From assembly GCA_963281255.1 (NCBI GenBank), contig OY725498.1, positions 620,001 to 684,000 on the forward strand: a DNA stretch of 64,000 bases, in the 5' to 3' direction. The stretch is from Aphrocallistes beatrix. Its lineage: Eukaryota; Porifera; Hexactinellida; Sceptrulophora; Aphrocallistidae. This document shows positions 46,360 through 57,663 of the stretch, piece after piece. A program made the translations under genes and the position numbers. The stretch's first letter is position 1, and each line of letters begins with the position of its first letter. A model generated the notes under the pieces. That model worked only from the letters and a program-made list of their open reading frames with translations. It was not told the origin of the DNA and ran no database searches.

Positions 46360-46474
46360 AACGCATCCACTTATCTTGTATATCTGGCGAATGAGGCATC
46401 TTGAATACAGATATACCACTGTGGTCATTATAGTACCCAGCCTGGCACATAGGTGCGGAACAAGAGTTTGGCAT
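46360..46474 (-). pseudogene. THAP zinc-finger start, truncated
   Basis: Minus strand from 46474: MPNSC followed by CQAGY with C-x4-C spacing, then ISVFKMP and DKWMRF. This matches the start of THAP domains (C-x2-4-C, FxFP-like segment, conserved Trp), but the second half with the Cys-x2-His pair is missing. The frame then runs into antisense 28S sequence. It may derive from a P-element-like transposase or a THAP gene. Confidence 0.6.
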
Positions 46475-47640
46475 AATCAATGACAAATTTACGATGCTAA
46501 TAGTAAAAAACAAACAAGATTAATCGAAACAAGAACAAACTAGGAGTAAAATCAGCAAGAAAATCAGTTAAAAAGCGGAATAGAAGTTGAATTTAGTTGG
46601 TATACATTTGAGAACAAATATTGTAATCATAATAATTCTAAAAATATACATTATGGGTGAATAATATAATCCCCTTCCTTTTATCCCTGGTACAGTAAAA
46701 TTTTGTGTTCAGTGATCAGGCTATGGAAATAGTCATCTCAATTTATTTAAAACTAAATTTGATGCTAGAATATCATCTCTCAAATAAGATTTGTGCAGAA
46801 AGAAGTATTAGGAAATAATTCACAACGACTAATAAACTTGAGTAGTAACTGTCAATAATATGAAGATTTTAGAAACATCAATTCCATCAATACCCCTTCT
46901 TTATTCTGAGCGAACTACAAACAGAGTACATTTAGATGGGACTTTGATTCTAGCTACGAAGAGAAAAGTCCGTTAGACTTGATCTTAACAATTTCATTCT
47001 AGAATTGTCTTCTCTCGCAGATGACTGGTTCAGAATAGCGATGAAAATAAGTTTTTTTAAAGTAATGTGTCTCTTTAAAATCAGCAGGTGCTTAAATTTC
47101 TAATTATTCAAAAACCCCATGAAAGCAATTTTTATAGCGATTCTCAACTAGTTCTGAAAGAAAAGACAATTCTATGTCGATTGAGAAATGTGAAAATGGT
47201 GGAAACTCGCTGTGATATTTTAGAAGAGTAGGAACTTTTGCAATAATCCACTCCTTAAGTGATTAAATCAATTTAGGTTAAATCAGGGGCATAGCTAGAC
47301 ATTTCTAAGGGACCCCCTCCGAGATCTGCTGCCTTAGAAATAATTTTTCTTATATATTATATTCAGGCCTGGCGGAAGTACTTTTCATTTGGTCGGGCCT
47401 AAAGCTAAAATTAACTACTCCAGGCTCAAAACATATTGAGTGACCCTCGTAACAGTATTTCCAGATTCAGATAGGAAATATCATAGCCTACTACATACAG
47501 GCCATTTCACTACTTTAGACCAGGGATAAGATAAAGTCGAGTTTTTAATACAAAATTTAACACAATATCATTTTGATATATTTAATATCGTGTAATTATA
47601 CATCCTCTACCCCACAATAATGATATTACTGACTGCTGGC
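46475..47640. other. Non-coding, paralogous to 445-1200
   Basis: Short matches to the upstream block of A1 in the same order; no gene seen. Confidence 0.45.
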
Positions 47641-47666
47641 ATAATTTAGTTGACGGACAAGGAATA

Positions 47667-47880
47667 CTACATAAATATATAGGTGTGTATATATATACAT
47701 ATATTAATTAGAGGTAAGTTTAAGTATCTTCCTTTGAGAGTATCTTTGGGACAAGAGGTGGTAGAAGTAATATTATTGGCCTTGTTGTTGAGTAAACAGT
47801 TACTTGAAGTCATTAAAATACAACGTAGCATATCTTTTCCGTCAATACAGCAATCAGTACACTCAAAAGCCCAATCCTCA
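47667..47880 (-). other. Cysteine-rich frame joined to the gypsy fragment
   Basis: The RT frame continues without a stop into an unrelated stretch with CEDWAFECTDCC, which is not part of a known RT. It may be the flank at the truncation point. Function not recognised. Confidence 0.3.
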
Positions 47881-49297
47881 CATTCTTCATCCTCAATTTT
47901 TAGAATAGCCAACTGAGCCTCATCCAAATGCTCCAGGTGCGTATCGAAACTGGGCGAGTGGACACATGTGTCATCAACAAACGCCTGTACATTCGGACAC
48001 CCTCGTAGAGCCTGGTCTACCGCTCGCTGATAGGTAGCCTGTGAGTTTGACAATCCAAAAGGCATGCGATTGAATTCAAACTGGCCGCGATTTGAAACAG
48101 ACGCAGTGAACTCCCTATGTTTTTCCTTCACAGGCACGCTTCAGTATGCGGATGCCCCATCCAGTGTAGAGAATACAGTTGCCCCTCCCATACGATCGAA
48201 AACATCTCGGGTATCCGGCATCGGATAGGCATCTCGCTTCGTCACATCGTTGAGATCCTGGCAATCTACGGCAAATCGATGGGTCCCGTCCTTTTTCTTC
48301 ACTAAGATCACTCGACTCGCCCAAGAGGAAGAAGAGGGACGTATGATCCCATTCTCGAGCATTTCATCTATCTGCTTGGATACCTCCGCCTCAATTTCCG
48401 GAGAAGCACGCAACGGCCGGCTTCTGATCGGCCGCTCATCCAGAAGAGTGATAACGTGTTCCGCGGTTCCAATTTCACGCGGGCTCTTCGGGTTCTCCGC
48501 GAAAATGTCTTCCATCTCGACAGCACCTTGCGTATGGCTGTCTCTTCTCGCGGTGATAGTTTCGGGTTTCTATCGAACCTGGCCTCCAAGCTATCTCCCT
48601 CCTTTCCCATCTCAGTCTGCATAATTTCTGCTCTAGTAGCCGTCTATCCCCCGCGTGCCGCAGCTAAAGAGGTTTTCCAACAACCACCTAGCCTAACTCT
48701 CATGTTTTCCCAATCGAAAGTAGTATTCTTGAAGCGCGCGAGGAACCTTCGCCCCAATATAACCACCCTATTGTTAGTATCGAGTACTTCGATTTCGTGT
48801 TCTAGTGGTCGACCATCCCCCACATCTATCGCCACGCAGGCCGTACCACAGACCGCTAGCGCTGTCCGCCCTAGCCCATACACTTGACTGTACTTTGTGC
48901 TGTAAGGGATATTCATCTTTTGTACGGTACCTCTGTCCACCACCGAAGGATCCGCCCCTGTGTCCATCATTACATTGATGGGTTTGCCGTTCCATTTAAC
49001 TGGTACCACAACCGCAGTCTCATGTACAACACTATGCTGCGTCGTGGCCTGAAATACCCCTCTTCGACTTCGTGTATGTGGGCAATAGCGGACCTCGTGT
49101 CCTCTTTTGCCACATTTCGCACAGTGCCGTTCCGGGAATTGGGCCATAAAGTGCCTGTCCGAGTCGCAAATAAAGCACCGACCCTTCTTAGGGAATTGGC
49201 TTGCCGGATACTTCGTTGTAGGTCCATCCCGCCTCTCCATTGCCCCTTTGCTGCGTGGCGCATCCTTATATGTATAGAAACAGTTGAGAGCTAACAT
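47880..49297 (-). mobile_element. Ty3/gypsy-type retrotransposon fragment (gag knuckle, protease, partial RT)
   Basis: Minus strand. From 49297: zinc-knuckle cysteines (CFICDSDRHF, then CAKCGKRGH), an aspartic protease with MDTGADPSVV and VVILGRRF, then after frame breaks an RT start (VILVKKKDGTHRF), motif A (FSTLDGASAY), motif B (FNRMPFGLSNSQATYQ) and motif C (FVDD). The reading frame changes at least twice (about 48640, 48510-48370 and 48140), and the element stops before RNase H and integrase. No LTRs found. Dead copy. Confidence 0.88.
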
Positions 49298-50155
49298 TCA
49301 AGAACAAATACAACGTAAAAGTAAAAAGGAACCATATAGCAGAGAAAGAAAATAGCCATAACATTGATATATAATTTATTGGAACGTGAATCTAAGGGAG
49401 ATGCTCGCATCTGCTCTTTTTACATCACCTATCCTTTCTCCAGGTCCATAACGCCCCGAATTTCCCGCTTCTACCCGCACCCCAAAGGGGGGCAGCTCCG
49501 GGTCAGTGGGGGCATTTACCCCTCATGTTCCCCCTTCTTCCTTGCTCCTGTGTAAAATAAGCTAAATTGACTAATTCATGAATTATCAATGAATTACTCA
49601 AAATTTAAAACTAAAATAATGGAAAAATATTTGATATTTCGCTTAGGGACTGAGCAATGTTGTAGGTATATAACATGAGCAACCTTTTAACCACTTTTGG
49701 GCATATAATCTGCACTAATGTTTGAGATTTTGAATAATTCATATTTCTTCATCATCTTTCAATGAATTAGTCAACTTAGAAAATAAGCCCTCCCAAAAGG
49801 ATTTTCTTTGCCCAAAATAGGGATTTTGCAATTTGAATCTTTAGCGTAATTTAACTTCATGTGATGTGACTACAAAGGCAATCATGTGATTACACTTTAT
49901 ATTACTTACTATACAATACTTAGATATTGTATTTCAAAACCTATAAATTAGAAATGTTAATGCTAACTATTAAATCTATATTATTTTTATGACTTGAATG
50001 TTATTGAGTTCCAGTTTGGTATGTGTCAATTTTTTATACTGCTTGTACACTTATTTTAAACAATACAATTACTATTATTTCATATTATTGAATGTATTGA
50101 AGTTAGCATTGCAGTACTGTTTATATGGCACTTTCATTTTCTAAAATTAGTACTT
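49298..50155. other. Gypsy leader remnant and intergenic sequence
   Basis: 49430-49555 is unusually C-rich ('gcaccccaaaggggggcagc') and may belong to the retroelement. After about 49860 the sequence matches 1380-1700 upstream of A1. Confidence 0.45.
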
Positions 50156-50365
50156 GTGTTGCAGTGTAAATGTGAAACTGGCGGATTCGCGAATACACCG
50201 GTGCAAATGCGAAACCTTTTATCTTAAATCTTATGATTGATTTATATTTCTCATAGGAACAACTAGATTACAACAAAACTTTTAATCAAGATCAATGAAT
50301 GTAAAACCTTATTCTAAACAATATATATAATGAAATCTATCTCATATTCTTGACAGTTTATTATT

Positions 50366-50860
50366 ACACAAGCGCGCTTCGCTTGCTTGCGCTGCGCGGC
50401 TGGCGGACACTTTGTGTCCGCCGGAGGCTCTCTCCGGTCGCCTGCGGTCACCATTGACTAATTATAAGGAAGATAACATATCTAAATATGTGTGCCCTAA
50501 TATTATAATCGATATCGCAAGAAGCACCGAATTTGACAATTTTTAAAATTTTTGATAAATAATGATGACGTCATAACAAAGTGATGAGTCATCAATTTTT
50601 TGATGATAGTAGCAACACATGTGAGGTATGTTAGTATGCAGATTTTATTAAAATTTCAGTCTTCTATCTCCTATAATAGCTCGAATTACTGTATTGCATA
50701 ACTTTTAAAAATGTGACAATGACGTCATAATTCCATGATGAGTCGACATTTTTGTCTGAACTCAGAACTTACTGAAGCAATAGCCAAAAGACTCCCACAT
50801 GCCAAAAATCAGCTTTCTGTGCCCGGCAGTTTCTTCAATCAATTCGTTAAAGATATCTAT
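50366..50860 (+). repeat. GC-hairpin repeat, copy a
   Basis: Starts 'acaagcgcgcttcgcttgct', then the palindrome GGCGGACACTTTGTGTCCGCC, then an AT-rich body with 'atgatgacgtcataac' and 'ctgcccggcagtttcttcaa'-like sequence. It directly abuts copy b. Confidence 0.85.
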
Positions 50861-51710
50861 ATCCTTACTATTAAAACTCGATTAATGTGTATATATATAT
50901 ATACAAGCGCACTTCGCTTGCTTGCGCTGCGCGGCGGGCGGACACTTCGTGTCCGCCGGGGGCTCCCTTCGGTCACCTGGAGGTGACATTGGTTAATTAT
51001 AAGGGAGATATCATCTCTAAATATGTCCATCTTAGTGTTAAAATCGATATCACTCGAAAAATCACCAAATTTGTCAATTTTAAAATTTTTGATGCGTAAT
51101 GATGACGTCATAACAAAGTGATGAGTCATCATTTTTTGTATATAGATTATATTATAGATTATAGTATACAGATTCTATTAAAATTTCAGCCTTCTATCTC
51201 CTATAATGGCTGAGTTATGCCCGAATAACTCTGTTGCTTAACTATTAAGAATGTGACAATGACGTCATAATTCCATGATGAGTCGACATTTTGCTCTGAG
51301 CTCAGAACTTACTGGAGCCAGGGCCAAAAGACTCCCACATGCCAAAAGTTAGCTTTCTAAGACCGGCAGTTTCTTCAATCAATTCGTTACAGATATATAC
51401 AGTAGAACGTCAGTTATCCGAACTTCAGTTATCCGAACACTTCAGTTATCCGAACCCCTTGGTTGACCAAACTAAAATATAATAAATGTACATCCTGAGT
51501 TCATAATTGAAATTATTACACTGCCATCATTTTATATACTATTGATGATACCTACATAAGCTAATAAGTATTTTATCCATATTCATCATTATGACCACTT
51601 AGTACTACTGACCAACTTTTCTATATAATCACATAACAACTTCAGTTATCCGAACATTTCAGTTATCCGAACCCCCGCGGTCCCAACCCGTTCGGATAAC
51701 TGACGTCTTA

Positions 51711-51754
<44 letters not shown>

Positions 51755-51778
51755 TAATCGAGTTTTAATAGTAAGGAT
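50861..51778 (+). repeat. GC-hairpin repeat, copy b, with both terminal repeats and a nested MITE
   Basis: Bounded by ATCCTTACTATTAAAACTCG at 50861 and its complement ending 51778 (26-base perfect ends). The body is as in copy a. A Tigger-like MITE sits in its TA-rich tail. Confidence 0.85.
51400..51713. mobile_element. Tigger/pogo-like MITE, 314 bp
   Basis: Ends CAGTAGAACGTCAGTTATCC and inverted GGATAACTGACGTCTTACTG, with TA on both sides. Further copies of the CAGTTATCCGAAC unit lie just inside each end. These ends are typical of the pogo/Tigger group. Confidence 0.88.
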
Positions 51779-52340
51779 ATACGTATATATATGTATATAT
51801 ATATATATATATATATCTGTAATGAATTGATTGAAGAAACTGCCGGGCGCAGAAAGCTAATTTTTGGCATGTGGGAGTCTTTTGGCTATGGCTCCAGTAA
51901 GTTCTGAGCTCAGAGCAAAATGTCGACTTATCATGGAATTATGACGTCATTGTCACATTTTTAAAAGTTAAGCAACACAGTTATTCGGGCATAACTCAGC
52001 CATTATAGGAGATAGAAGGCTGAAATTTTAATAGAATCTGTATACTAACACGTCTCACATATGATGCAACTATCATCAAAAAATGATGACTCATCACTTT
52101 GTTATTACGTCATCATTACGCATCAAATTTTTAAAAATTGACAAATTTGGTGTTTTTTCGAGTGATATCGATTTTAAAACTAAGATGGACATATTTAGAG
52201 ATGATATATCCCGTTTAATTAACCAATGTCACCTCCAGGCTACCGAAGGGAGCTTCCTGCGGACACAGTGTCCGCCAGCCGCGCAGCGCAAGCAAGCGAA
52301 GCGCGCTTGTATACAATAATCGAGTTTTAATAGTAAGGAT
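51779..52340 (-). repeat. GC-hairpin repeat, copy c (inverted)
   Basis: The same body on the opposite strand, ending with the GC-rich hairpin near 52260-52305 and the AATAATCGAGTTTTAATAGT terminal repeat at 52340. Confidence 0.85.
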
Positions 52341-52420
52341 ACAATAATCGAGTTTTTATAGTCGGTAATGTAATCCAGCAACACTAGACAGTATAGAGAG
52401 AATTGATTTTGTGTAAGGAT

Positions 52421-53460
52421 ATATATATATATATCTGTAACGAATTGTTTGAAGAAACTGCCGGGCACAGAAAGCTGATTTTTGGCATGTGGGAGTCTTT
52501 TGGCTATGGCTCCACTAAGTTCTGAGTTCAGACAAAAATGTCGACTCATCATGGAATTATGACGTCATTGTCACATTTTTAAAAGTTAAGCAATACAGTT
52601 ATACGAGCATAACTTATCTATTATTGGAGATAGAAGACTGAAATTTTAATAGAATCTGTATACTAACACATCTCACATGTGTTATATGTTATAACTATCA
52701 TCAAAAAATGTTGACTCATCACTTTGTTATGACGTCATCATTACTCATCAAATTTTTTAAAATTGACAAATTTGGTAATTTTTCGTGCGATATCGCTTAT
52801 AACAGTAGGACCGACGTATTTAGAGATGCTATATCCCCTATAATGAACCAATGTGACCCCAGGCGACCGGAGGGAGCCTCCGGCGGACACAAAGTGTCCG
52901 CCAGCCGCGCAGCGCAAGCAAGCAAGCGAAGCGCGCTTGTATATATACAGTATCTGGACAAAAGTATTTGCACACTTTTATCTTACGTACATTTAATACT
53001 AAAATGGGTCTATTCATGAAGATTAAAACTCCGAAATGGTAAATGATACAACTAATCGGGTTTCAGATTCGAAATCTTCGCATTCGAATTAGTTATTGTA
53101 GGAAATTTCTAATCAATTATTTATTCCCAATGTTTTCAAATTATCAATCACTGCCACCTTGTGCCACATATGTCCTTTTTTATCACTATACATGATGATG
53201 ATGTACTACCCCTTGTGGCACAGGTTGATAATCTTTACTCATTGAGTTGAGTAATTTATTAGAAATCTTCAACTATTACTAATTCCAATGTGAAGATTTC
53301 GAATCTTAAATCAGACTCTTAATAGCTCTTAGAGTTTGAATACTTTTCCCTTCATGAAAAGATCCAATTTAGCACTATTTGTATGGGGAATAATAAAGTG
53401 TACAAATACTCTTGTCCGGTTAGTGTATATATAGATTAATCGAGTTTTAATAGTAAGGAT
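52421..53460 (-). repeat. GC-hairpin repeat, copy d (inverted), with nested MITE
   Basis: Inverted body with the hairpin near 52880-52940. A TA-flanked MITE (52948-53425) splits it from its terminal repeat, which ends at 53460. Confidence 0.82.
52948..53425. mobile_element. 478-bp mariner-type MITE
   Basis: Left end CAGTATCTGGACAAAAGTAT, right end complementary (ACTCTTGTCCGGTTAGTG), flanked by TA. Ends with GGACAAAAGTATTTGCACAC are typical of Tc1/mariner elements. A diverged copy lies at 31070-31575. Confidence 0.88.
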
Positions 53461-53736
53461 ACTTGTACCCTGAACTGATTCAATAAACAAAGTTGACTAA
53501 TTTTTTTCTCACGCCAAAATTGTAGTTGTATAGTAGCTTTGAAAACATGTTGTTTACATCATCTTACTGTCAAATTTTTAGTTATGAAACAGCTGAGTAT
53601 TACTAATAATAGTACAAATACTACGTATTTCCTTTGAGTTATATAATTAACCAACCATAAGATTTAAGATAAAAAGGTTTCGCATTTGCACCGGTGTTTT
53701 CGCGAATCCACCAGTTTCGCATTTACACTGCAACAC

Positions 53737-55098
53737 TTACATTGACCGCTTTTTAGTTTCTATGCTAACTATACTATCATAGGCGCCAAGTATGGGTACC
53801 TGGGGGGCGGCCCTCCCAGGTTTGGAGCCTGTGGGTGGCCGTAGTGCCGGGCAGTAGAACAGTGGAGGAAGCTGTGGTATGGCAGGACTTCACACAAACT
53901 TAGATACAGTGGAATTTGCTTATTAGTAACTCGGGTTTTGCTCACAAAAATGGTTGTTAATACGCAAAGTTGCTAATAAGGGAACAAAATTAATAAAAAA
54001 TCCACAATTGGGACTTGAAAACCGGTTGTTAATAGAGCAATATTGCTAATAACAAATGCCCTATACTCTGCCGAAAAATTCTCAATGTTTGTTTCTTACA
54101 AAATATGTTTATAGAAATGACAAAAAATTATGTGGATATATGTATTTAAATATTAAATTAGCTTCAGAAATATTCCAATACATCGAGAGCGAATTTATTT
54201 CATTAGAACTAACTCCCATTTATCAATAGGGACTTTATAAGTACCATCTGGCCACTTTATTTCATATTTCATTGAGATCATTAACCTATTACTTCCAAAC
54301 CCGGCCTTTAATTATTTAAACCCGCGGTTGGCTAGGAATGTTGAAAGTGAAAATGAAAGTACATTGAAAGTGAACTGAAAGTGAAAATGAAAGTGGGGTT
54401 TTCTCTATTTATACTTTCGAGACCTAGCCAGGCGAAGGTTAAGGCGTAATTTATATAGGCACAATATCCGTGAAGGGCGTAATCTCTGAGGGGAATAGTG
54501 GGGGTAACTCCTAAATTTATAGTTTATACCATAAACACAAACACAAACACAATGGTGAAGAATGGAGAAAATATACGAAAAAATGTTTCGTTTTAGTAGT
54601 TGTGTAATTTCCTAGACGGAACAAGTCAAGATGCTTAATCTCTGGATTGGACGGAAATTGCAGGTTTTATCCGTCCTGTTCTGGAAAATTTGTAAGTAGG
54701 TACTAAGTAAATTTTTCGGGACAATTTCGTCCCGTTTAGGAAATTGGGTATGTCCATAATATTTCGCTTATACTCTCATGTCATTTAATTAATAAACTGA
54801 TAGCATCCTCTGTCTAATCTGTTAATTCTTTAATCTAAATTTGTATTATATTCTCTCAGAGGCTCCATCATCTTATTGAGTAATCAATGTACGTATTTGG
54901 TAAATATATAGTTTCTGTATTTCAAATTTCTGGATATATCAGCGGACTGAATCAGTTGATTCCGCTGGAACAATCTCCAGGAACGGAATAGTTCCAATTC
55001 ATAGAAGCTAGTTAGTACAAGTAATAATATTTCTACGGTTAATTTACAATGTTGTGAACTTAAAAAATTAAATAATATTAGTCTATCCAGTACAAAAG
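53737..55098. other. Intergenic region upstream of A9
   Basis: Mainly AT-rich non-coding. 53907-54063 may be a small MITE (CAGTGGAATTTGCTTATTAG on the left, partly complementary right end, TA flanks). A 'gaaagtgaa'-type short repeat lies at about 54340-54400. No gene seen. Confidence 0.45.
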
Positions 55099-56694
55099 AT
55101 GGCTTTTTTCAGAAGTTCATTCTTTGGAGGAGTCACAGCCGCAAGAGAACGAAATTTCGATCGCTCTTTTATTTTATTCGGAAAAGGATCTAGTGGTAAA
55201 AGTACGCTAAGTAACTTGCTAATGGCTAACAAACTTTTCGAAGTACATGAATTTCCACAAGCATATGGACTCACAAAAAAGGTTCAATGGGATACTTGTA
55301 AAATCGAGGCAGATCAAATATACGATCTTAAAGGCGAAAATACTGAAATGCTAAATATCCAAGTATTCGATCAACCTGGATCAAATGATCATGATTTTAC
55401 TCAAGAAAAACACGGTCATTTTCTCAAAGAATGTATTGCAGCAACTAAGGCTGAAATGGCTGCATCTTTACTGATACTTATCAACCTTAGCTCAAAATTT
55501 TTCAATACAGAAGAACTACTCACTTTACTTAATTTGTCTGAAATTTTGTCTATCAGCGGTTATAATTTTTTTACAAATGCCATCGTAGTCTTCACACATG
55601 CAGACGAAATTGTTCCGGAAATGAATCAAGATACACTCCAAGAAAAACTTAAAACAAAATTAGAAACAGAAAACTTTGAATGTGTCCAAGAGTTATTAGA
55701 TCTAGTAGAAAACAGATACACATTCATAAATGGAATTGAAAAAAGTGATAGAAACAGAATTGAGATTCTGAGGATACTCTTCCAGTTAACAAGACCAAAA
55801 TTAAAAGTATACATTAATGGGAACAACGGATTTCAAGGTGACGAGTTAAAAGAATTATTAAAAGAAAATATACTATCTGATAACTTTGAAAAGAAATTAC
55901 TTAAATATGATGTAGAATATCATTTTAATCCAGATCTTAATCTTTTTAAGAGACTTGAAAAAAAGACTTTGGGAGAAAAAATAACCAATGCTTTGGATAA
56001 ACTTAGCGGAATCAGTAAGGGAATATCGGCCATGGTTCTATTGATAAGTCTTGAAGAAGTTTTCAATGAAAATATGTACAATCTTATCTTGAATCTTCCT
56101 AAAACTTACAATCTTGGAGAAGAGTTTAAAAAGGATTTCTGGGACTATGCATGCATCGTGTTCTACGCACCTGTTGATAAGAAAGAATGCATAACAAGTA
56201 ATATTGCGCATAATCGACTATTAAAAATGATCGATGCTAAAGTCACTTCTAGGTACACTTGGGTAACGTGTAGAACATCTGCAGAAGAATGTTCTACAAG
56301 ATTGACTAACTTGATCAAGAGAGTTAAACAAGACACAGAAGGAAAATCCTATACTGATAGCGTTGTCCTAGCAGAAATGAATCAGATGATCAAGGGAGCA
56401 GGTAAGCTTAGAGAAAAACGAGGCAAAACACAAATGGGAATTGAGCTCAAAGATAAAGAGTTACGTGAAGCGGTTCCATTCTATCAATTAAAACCAAACT
56501 CGAAGGTGTTGGTGAATAGCAATAATTTTTTTTGGGAAAAGGAATCTATTTCACCACAAATTGGTCACTTCATTTTAAAGAATATAAATTCCGATATAGC
56601 AGAAGATTTTAGAAAAAAATACCCGGATAAAGAGAAGAGAATTCCAACTGAAGAATATTCAGAATTTTGCCTTAAGGCAATGAAAAAGATATGA
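55099..56694 (+). CDS. A9: AIG1/GIMAP-like GTPase with C-terminal pseudo-GTPase domain
   Basis: Single exon, 531 residues, ATG at 55099. G domain: P-loop GKGSSGKS (28-35), FDQPG, THAD, then ENRYTFING. The pseudo-GTPase domain starts at about 235 (GNNGFQGDE) and keeps the core ISLEEVFNENMYNLIL and the FWDYACIVF strand. A helical, Lys/Glu-rich segment follows (about 400-460), then the C-terminal module with SPQIGHFILKNINSD. All motifs are intact, and this is the cleanest representative of the A architecture here. Closest relatives in the window are A1, A3 and A5. Cytosolic by sequence. Confidence 0.93.
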   Translation: MAFFRSSFFGGVTAARERNFDRSFILFGKGSSGKSTLSNLLMANKLFEVHEFPQAYGLTKKVQWDTCKIEADQIYDLKGENTEMLNIQVFDQPGSNDHDFTQEKHGHFLKECIAATKAEMAASLLILINLSSKFFNTEELLTLLNLSEILSISGYNFFTNAIVVFTHADEIVPEMNQDTLQEKLKTKLETENFECVQELLDLVENRYTFINGIEKSDRNRIEILRILFQLTRPKLKVYINGNNGFQGDELKELLKENILSDNFEKKLLKYDVEYHFNPDLNLFKRLEKKTLGEKITNALDKLSGISKGISAMVLLISLEEVFNENMYNLILNLPKTYNLGEEFKKDFWDYACIVFYAPVDKKECITSNIAHNRLLKMIDAKVTSRYTWVTCRTSAEECSTRLTNLIKRVKQDTEGKSYTDSVVLAEMNQMIKGAGKLREKRGKTQMGIELKDKELREAVPFYQLKPNSKVLVNSNNFFWEKESISPQIGHFILKNINSDIAEDFRKKYPDKEKRIPTEEYSEFCLKAMKKI

Positions 56695-57663
56695 GTGTTC
56701 CATTATTAGGTTTACAGAGATTATGACTGTGTATTATCTACTAAGTACAATATGATAACTGCTAGTACTGATAGGCTGGTTAAGGATTATGGTACTAGTT
56801 GTGTTTGTTTTATTATGAAGTAGTATATCCCTCCCTAATATTTAACTAATTATTAGATAATCTGTTTTAAACTTAATGTAGGTAAAAGAAAGTATCCAAA
56901 CTAGTAGAACATGATCTGGATTACATTAGAGGTACCAATGGAAATATTTTAGTTCTACCAAGCATGGCCATGTGCTAAAATATATTTATACACTTTTCGT
57001 TATATTACCAAACATTTCATGTTATGAATCGTAGTAGAACATGACTATCGCTTCTATAATTATGTTGAATAATCAATTTATTTTAACTCGTCTGTATATA
57101 CCAGTCCTCGAACAATCGCCCTTCTAAAGTGGTGTTAATTTTTTGTTTTCCCCTAGTAAAAATTTGACCATAAATTATTTCCTTTTCACACGAATGTAGT
57201 CACTCGTGGGTGGTTATATTAATATAAAAATATTTTCACCAGGTGTTAAATAGGCTAAACATCTCCACTGATACTATTCAAAGATAAATGGTATTTAGAT
57301 ATCCGTGATATAAAAATTTTCGTAATATTAATGGGTTTACCCAAACTTAATAATCATTACATACATCTTTTCGCTTATTTACCTAAGCATTGGTGCCGTT
57401 TAATCATAAAGTTACCCCATAAGACACATTTCTAAGGCTTACACTCGAAAAATATTTTCAAATCATTAAAAATATTCGAATTACAATATCTAAAGACCAC
57501 AATAGCTAAGATTGTTTGAATATAAGAAAATATATGCCTAATCAAGCTTGTAACAAAACTTATTTGTCACCTGTATATCAGGATACGTATAGTGGTAGAT
57601 TGTTAATGTGTTCTCTTTTGTCTAACTATTTCTTGAAAAAATACACTTAGCTCCGATTTTGCA
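56695..57663. other. A9-B5 intergenic spacer
   Basis: AT-rich. A CTCGAACAATCGCCCTTC segment near 57105 resembles the end of the MITE at 42744. No gene seen. Confidence 0.45.

Larger units (their letters stand above)
50156..53736. mobile_element. 3.6-kb element with 85-bp terminal inverted repeats
   Basis: Starts GTGTTGCAGTGTAAATG at 50156 and ends with the inverted copy at 53736. The match extends about 85 bases through CCGGTGCAAATGCGAAACC with few differences. The flanks (50140-50155 and 53737-53780) join to the sequence at 1700-1760, an unoccupied paralogous site. The interior is mostly filled by other repeats; no transposase frame is visible. Confidence 0.8.

Noticed and set aside
45708-46428. 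Several overlapping open frames of 80-104 codons on both strands
   Set aside because: They lie in 28S rDNA sequence.
48117-49294. Plus-strand frames of 62-143 codons
   Set aside because: Antisense to the gypsy gag-pol fragment, which has clear motifs on the minus strand.
50735-53019. Recurring MMSRHF- and MMTHHF-type open frames
   Set aside because: They recur with the hairpin repeat copies and change with their indels; no start context or domain.
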